This document shows, one piece after another, positions 8,376 to 11,397 of a DNA stretch of 11,397 nucleotides. The DNA lies in NCBI GenBank assembly GCA_963652075.1, contig CAVJRQ010000099.1:1-11397 (forward strand). The letters run 5' to 3'. The DNA comes from Phocaeicola_A sp963652075. Its GTDB lineage: Bacteria; Bacteroidota; Bacteroidia; Bacteroidales; Bacteroidaceae. How positions within the stretch are numbered: position 1 is the stretch's first letter; every line of letters starts with the position of its first letter. A model generated the notes under the pieces. The model saw nothing but the letters and a program-made list of their open reading frames with translations. It made no database searches and had not been told where the DNA came from. The position numbers were made by a program, and so were the translations under genes.

Positions 8376-8753
8376 TTATTTAAGTTCAACTTCAGCTCCA
8401 GCTTCTTCCAAAGTTTTCTTCAAAGATTCTGCGTCGTCCTTAGAAAGACCTTCCTTTACTGTGCTGGGAGCACCGTCAACCAAGTCCTTTGCCTCTTTCA
8501 AGCCAAGACCGCAAGCCTCTTTAACGGCTTTAACTACTTGCAATTTAGCTGCACCGGCGCTCTTCAATACAACGTCGAATGAAGTTTTCTCTTCGGCTGC
8601 GGCTGCACCACCAGCTGCAGGACCGGCAGCAACAGCAACAGCTGCAGCAGCAGGTTCAATTCCGTACTCTTCTTTAAGGATAGTTGCAAGTTCATTAACT
8701 TCTTTCACTGTCAAGTTAACTAATTGTTCTGCAAAAGCTTTTAAATCTGCCAT
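8376..8753 (-). CDS. rplL: 50S ribosomal protein L7/L12 (bL12)
   Basis: This is the flexible stalk protein that recruits and stimulates translation GTPases (EF-Tu, EF-G, IF2), and is present as several dimers on L10. Its 125 aa match the family. The N-terminal dimerisation and L10-binding helices span about 1-33. An Ala/Gly-rich hinge spans about 34-54 (PAAAAVAVAAGPAAGGAAAA). The globular C-terminal domain runs from about 57 to 125, with the factor-binding face KLQVVKAVKEACGLGLKEAK at 70-89. The ATG start (MADLKAFAEQLVNLT) is preceded by a very AT-rich 42-nt gap with no Shine-Dalgarno (ATTATACAAAA just before ATG), as is usual in Bacteroidota. It is translated at several copies per ribosome. 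The attenuator just downstream would help keep its mRNA level above that of rpoBC. Confidence 0.98.
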   Translation of the reverse strand: MADLKAFAEQLVNLTVKEVNELATILKEEYGIEPAAAAVAVAAGPAAGGAAAAEEKTSFDVVLKSAGAAKLQVVKAVKEACGLGLKEAKDLVDGAPSTVKEGLSKDDAESLKKTLEEAGAEVELK

Positions 8754-8795
8754 TTTTGTATAATTTTTATTGTTAAATACTTGTTTGAATATTGT

Positions 8796-9311
8796 TTATT
8801 GTCTTTCACCGAGTGTCTTCAGTACTCCGTGAATTGTGTTAGCACCAGATTGCAGTGCCGATACGACGTTCTTCGCAGGAGATTGCAGCAATGCGATAAC
8901 CTCTGCAATGACTTCGTCTTTGCTCTTGATGCTTGTAAGAGCGTCCAATTGGTCTGCGCCAACGTAGAAACTCTCTTCGGCATACGCACCCTTCAAACCG
9001 GGAATACCATCCTTCGTCAAGTCCTTGATCAGCTTGGCGGGTACGTTGGCTACGTTGGTAAACAACACGGCCGTCGTTCCTTTCAAGCAACCATACAACG
9101 GAGAGAAGTCAGTGTCCAGGGATTCCATGGCTTTGTGAAGCAGTTTGTTCTTCACTACAACCATCTTAACCTCCTTGCTGAAGCACTCCTTTCTCATCTT
9201 TGACGTTTCAGCGGCGTTCATGGCCGTCACGTCCACAAGATAGAAATGACCGTATTCCTTGATTGTCTCGGCGAGTTTCGTTATAATAGCGTTTTTATCT
9301 TCCTTTCTCAT
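8796..9311 (-). CDS. rplJ: 50S ribosomal protein L10 (uL10)
   Basis: This is the base of the ribosomal stalk. It binds 23S rRNA next to L11 through its N-terminal domain and carries L7/L12 dimers on a long C-terminal helix. The 171 aa are near the family size. The N-terminal rRNA-binding domain covers about 1-130, including the segment KMVVVKNKLLHKAM. The C-terminal helical part (about 131-171, EVIAEVIALLQSPAKNVVSA) is where L12 dimers dock. The ATG lies 15 nt from the rplA stop and, unlike every other gene here, has a canonical AAGGAG five nt upstream, which fixes the start. The gap is too short for the long structured L10 leader used for autoregulation in E. coli, so any feedback by L10-L12 must work through rplA coding sequence or the start region. 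Confidence 0.97.
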   Translation of the reverse strand: MRKEDKNAIITKLAETIKEYGHFYLVDVTAMNAAETSKMRKECFSKEVKMVVVKNKLLHKAMESLDTDFSPLYGCLKGTTAVLFTNVANVPAKLIKDLTKDGIPGLKGAYAEESFYVGADQLDALTSIKSKDEVIAEVIALLQSPAKNVVSALQSGANTIHGVLKTLGERQ

Positions 9312-9316
9312 GATTA

Positions 9317-9322
9317 CTCCTT
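9317..9322 (-). promoter_or_regulatory. canonical Shine-Dalgarno sequence of rplJ
   Basis: The minus strand reads AAGGAG, then TAATC, then the rplJ ATG: a six-base match to the anti-Shine-Dalgarno with 5-nt spacing. It lies wholly within the 15-nt rplA-rplJ gap. The other starts in this window lack such a motif; secE has only a weak AAAAGG. Bacteroidota ribosomes generally do not use Shine-Dalgarno pairing, so this is an exception. Confidence 0.8.
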
Positions 9323-9326
9323 AATT

Positions 9327-10025
9327 TTAGATTTCCTCTATCGTCTTCGGATCGACTTTAATTCCAGCACTCATTGTACTCGAAAGATAAATGCTCTTGA
9401 TATACGTTCCTTTCGCTGCGGAAGGTTTCAACTTGTTGATAGTAGCCAAGAACTCCTTGGCGTTCTCACGGATAGCCTCAGCAGAGAAAGATACCTTGCC
9501 GATAGAGGTGTGAACGATACCGCTCTTGTCTACCTTGAAGTCAATCTTACCTTGCTTAACTTCTCTAACAGCTTTAGCAACATCCATTGTTACAGTGCCG
9601 CTCTTGGGGTTAGGCATCAATCCACGAGGACCCAATACACGACCCAGGGCACCAATTTTACCCATGATAGACGGCATGGTGATGATTACATCCACATCTG
9701 TCCATCCACCTTTGATCTTTTCGATATACTCGTCCAGACCTACATAGTCAGCGCCAGCCTCTTTAGCAGCCGCTTCCATCTCCTGAGTACACAGCACCAA
9801 CACTCTGGTTACCTTACCTGTACCGTTAGGAAGGGAAACAACGCCTCTCACCATCTGGTTCGCCTTACGAGGGTCAACTCCCAAGCGAACGTCAATGTCC
9901 AAAGACGCGTCAAACTTCGTGAAGGAAATCTCCTTCACCAACTCTGAAGCCTCTTTCAGTGAGTAAGCCTTTCCTGCTTCAATCTTAGCTGCAGCCAACT
10001 TCTGATTTTTTGTCAGTTTACCCAT
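9327..10025 (-). CDS. rplA: 50S ribosomal protein L1 (uL1)
   Basis: This protein forms the mobile L1 stalk of the 50S subunit, which helps move deacylated tRNA out of the E site. In other bacteria it is also the translational repressor of its own operon. The 232 aa match the family. Domain I is made from both termini (about 1-68 and 160-232), including SSTMSAGIKVD at 215-225 near the conserved rRNA-binding surface. Domain II lies between. The family signature IGALGRVLGPRGLMPNPKSG is at 124-143. The ATG start (MGKLTKNQKLAAAK) lies 15 nt after the rplK stop, with an AT-rich region and no Shine-Dalgarno. Its pairing with rplK is the usual L11-L1 arrangement. I could not recognise an L1-binding mRNA mimic near rplK. 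Confidence 0.98.
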   Translation of the reverse strand: MGKLTKNQKLAAAKIEAGKAYSLKEASELVKEISFTKFDASLDIDVRLGVDPRKANQMVRGVVSLPNGTGKVTRVLVLCTQEMEAAAKEAGADYVGLDEYIEKIKGGWTDVDVIITMPSIMGKIGALGRVLGPRGLMPNPKSGTVTMDVAKAVREVKQGKIDFKVDKSGIVHTSIGKVSFSAEAIRENAKEFLATINKLKPSAAKGTYIKSIYLSSTMSAGIKVDPKTIEEI

Positions 10026-10040
10026 TACAATTGAAGTTTA

Positions 10041-10484
10041 TTATTTATTACCCGGGAATTCCCCTTTTACAGCGATACCCATACTTCTTGCTGTTCCGGC
10101 TACCATGGTCATGGCGGCTTCAACAGTAAAACAGTTCAAGTCCACAATCTTGTCCTGAGCGATTGTACGCACTTGGTCCCAAGTCAACTCGGCAACCTTG
10201 TTACGGTTAGGCTCAGCGGATCCGCTCTTGATTTTAGCCGCTTCGAGCAACTGAATCGCTACGGGCGGAGTCTTTACCTCAAAATCGAAAGACTTATCTG
10301 TGTAGTAAGTAATAACCACAGGCAAGACCTTGCCTGCTTTGTCTTGGGTTCTGGCGTTGAATTGCTTGCAAAACTCCATGATGTTGATACCCTTGGAACC
10401 CAAAGCAGGTCCTACGGGAGGTGATGGATTTGCAGCGCCTCCTTTAATCTGTAACTTGATTAGTCCAGCAACTTCTTTAGCCAT
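10041..10484 (-). CDS. rplK: 50S ribosomal protein L11 (uL11)
   Basis: This protein sits at the base of the factor-binding stalk, contacting the GTPase-associated region of 23S rRNA, and is the site where thiostrepton acts. In other bacteria it is needed for activation of the stringent-response enzyme RelA. The 147 aa match the family. The N-terminal domain has the proline-rich thiostrepton/factor contact (NPSPPVGPALGSKG, 19-32, with P20, P22, P23, P26). The C-terminal rRNA-binding domain runs from about 75 and includes MTMVAGTARSMGI at 126-138. The ATG start (MAKEVAGLIKLQIKGG) is the standard L11 N-terminus. The 53-nt gap after nusG is AT-rich, with no Shine-Dalgarno and no convincing promoter. 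Confidence 0.98.
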   Translation of the reverse strand: MAKEVAGLIKLQIKGGAANPSPPVGPALGSKGINIMEFCKQFNARTQDKAGKVLPVVITYYTDKSFDFEVKTPPVAIQLLEAAKIKSGSAEPNRNKVAELTWDQVRTIAQDKIVDLNCFTVEAAMTMVAGTARSMGIAVKGEFPGNK

Positions 10485-10537
10485 TTTCTTTGATTTTTAT
10501 ATTGGATATTAATTTCGGAACAACGCCTTTTACGGCC

Positions 10538-11080
10538 TTATTCCTTTTCAACTTGCATAAAGCCCAATTCGAGCGGAGTCTTCCGTCCGAATATCTTCAC
10601 CATGACCTTCAGCTTCTTCTTCTCGCTGTTTATCTCCTCTATGAGCCCGCTGAAACCACTGAAGGGACCTTCAGTGACTTTCACCGTTTCACCTACTACA
10701 TAGGGGATAGTCATGTCTTCACCCGTCTCTTGTAATTCGTCAACTGTTCCCAATATACGATTGATTTCAGACTGACGCAAAGGTGTCGGATTGTCCATAC
10801 CTCCAAGGAAACCTATCACATTCGGCGTGTTTCTCAGATGATGAGTAACCTCGCCTACCAAAGCTGCCTCTACCAAAACATATCCGGGGAGATAACTTCT
10901 CTCTTTCACAATCTTTTTGCCATTGCGAACCTGATATACTTTTTCCGTAGGGATTAACACCTGAGACACGTAGTCACCAAGATCGCTGTTTTTGATGTCA
11001 GCTTCAAGATACTCTTTAACCTTAGCTTCTTTACCGCTTACGGCACGCAGTACGTACCATTTCTTTTCAATCTCAGACAT
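10538..11080 (-). CDS. nusG: transcription termination/antitermination factor NusG
   Basis: NusG is an elongation factor that binds the RNA polymerase clamp. In other bacteria it modulates pausing, cooperates with Rho and can bridge polymerase to the leading ribosome. The 180 aa match the core two-domain form. The NGN domain covers about 6-112 (KKWYVLRAVSGKEAKVKEYL at 6-25, LPGYVLVEA at 64-72, NVIGFLGG at 87-94). The KOW domain covers about 127-178, with VVGETVKVTEGPFSGFSGLI at 128-147. The ATG lies 11 nt after the secE stop, with no Shine-Dalgarno. Its place after secE and before rplK is the widely conserved bacterial order. The N-terminus is short, with no extra inserted domain, which argues against a specialised NusG paralogue such as the capsule-locus UpxY proteins of Bacteroides. 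Confidence 0.97.
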   Translation of the reverse strand: MSEIEKKWYVLRAVSGKEAKVKEYLEADIKNSDLGDYVSQVLIPTEKVYQVRNGKKIVKERSYLPGYVLVEAALVGEVTHHLRNTPNVIGFLGGMDNPTPLRQSEINRILGTVDELQETGEDMTIPYVVGETVKVTEGPFSGFSGLIEEINSEKKKLKVMVKIFGRKTPLELGFMQVEKE

Positions 11081-11091
11081 GCTTTAGTGTG

Positions 11092-11313
11092 TTAATGTGG
11101 ATAGACGTTTTCCATTACAAACTGGAAGAGTGAGTCCATGGCGAATACTACCAATGCAATAAGTAGGGAAGCATACAATACAACTACTGCACTGCTAGAA
11201 AGCTCAGAACGGCTTGGCCATGATACTTTATGCACAAGTTCATCGTAGGATTCCTTGCAGTATCCCACGCAACTTTTGACAAGTTTCTTGCTGAAATTTC
11301 CTATCTTAGACAT
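11092..11313 (-). CDS. secE: preprotein translocase subunit SecE
   Basis: SecE is the small essential membrane subunit that clamps SecY in the SecYEG export channel. The protein is 73 aa from the ATG at 11311-11313. The conserved amphipathic segment YDELVHKVSWPSRSEL (23-38) is followed by one transmembrane helix (about 41-62, AVVVLYASLLIALVVFAM) and a short periplasmic end, the single-span form. A longer in-frame reading (89 aa from 11361) would start inside the tRNA-Trp gene, so it is rejected. The chosen ATG has a weak AAAAGG three nt upstream. The family core seems to begin near residue 17, leaving a basic 16-residue N-terminus. A GTG at residue 16 (11266-11268) is a less likely alternative start. 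It is 18 nt after the tRNA and 11 nt before nusG. Confidence 0.93.
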   Translation of the reverse strand: MSKIGNFSKKLVKSCVGYCKESYDELVHKVSWPSRSELSSSAVVVLYASLLIALVVFAMDSLFQFVMENVYPH

Positions 11314-11331
11314 ATGCCTTTTCTTTATTAG

Positions 11332-11397
11332 CACGGGAAGAGAGGCTCGAACTCCCGACACCTGGTTTTGGAGACCAGTGCTCTACCAACTGAGCTA
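11332..11397 (-). tRNA. tRNA-Trp (CCA anticodon), partial at window edge
   Basis: Read on the minus strand from 11397, the sequence begins at tRNA position 8 (TAGCTCAG). It has a D stem GCTC/GAGC and an anticodon stem CTGGT/ACCAG with loop CTCCAAA, giving anticodon CCA for tryptophan. The variable loop is 5 nt. The T stem GGGAG/CTCTC has loop TTCGAGC. The 3' acceptor strand TTCCCGT is followed by discriminator G at 11332. The seven 5' acceptor bases, predicted to be ACGGGAA or similar, lie just beyond the right edge. CCA is not encoded (CTA follows), so it must be added after processing. The 18-nt gap to secE suggests the tRNA is cut from the same primary transcript. Confidence 0.95.

Noticed and set aside
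8754..8795. A separate promoter for rplL in the AT-rich 42-nt gap
   Set aside because: No TTTG or TAnnTTTG element is present on the minus strand; AT richness alone is usual for translation start regions in this phylum.
10485..10550. Possible hairpin (GCC/GGC around TTTTAC) at the end of nusG as a terminator or L1 operator
   Set aside because: There are only three contiguous base pairs and no T-tract directly after; I could not match it to an L1-binding motif.
11314..11361. N-terminal extension of secE to an ATG at 11361
   Set aside because: The start lies inside the tRNA-Trp gene and the added residues are translated tRNA sequence; the ATG at 11313 gives a normal SecE.

Overview
The window is one arm of a core housekeeping locus from a Bacteroidota bacterium, most likely Bacteroides or a close relative. 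Three things point there: the sizes and sequences of RpoB (1270 aa) and RpoC (1427 aa), the near-absence of Shine-Dalgarno sequences, and AT-rich gaps between genes of moderate GC content. The species call rests on remembered family features, not on a search.

Every gene lies on the minus strand, so transcription runs from high to low coordinates. In transcription order: tRNA-Trp (CCA anticodon, first 7 nt beyond the window edge), secE, nusG, rplK (L11), rplA (L1), rplJ (L10), rplL (L7/L12), rpoB, rpoC. The gaps are 18, 11, 53, 15, 15, 42, 103 and 28 nt, and no stretch over 300 nt lacks a gene. I found no convincing internal promoter, so the main promoter is probably upstream of the tRNA, outside the window.

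The genes couple gene expression and protein export. SecE belongs to the SecYEG translocon, NusG is the RNA polymerase elongation factor that also links to ribosomes, L11/L1/L10/L12 build the L1 stalk and the factor-binding stalk of the 50S subunit, and RpoB/RpoC form the polymerase active centre. Two strong hairpins divide the transcription unit. A 13-bp stem with a T5 tract lies between rplL and rpoB, where partial termination would lower polymerase output relative to ribosomal proteins. A stem of up to 14 bp with a T6 tract ends the unit after rpoC.

Beyond that terminator, at the left edge, is a short array with an exact 22-bp period (three copies plus a partial fourth). Each full copy carries the palindromic core AAGTACTT, and the first is a perfect 16-bp palindrome. 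This is the least explained element. The other unusual signal is a canonical Shine-Dalgarno sequence in front of rplJ only. Otherwise the window is an ordinary conserved operon, and I see no new multi-gene system in it.
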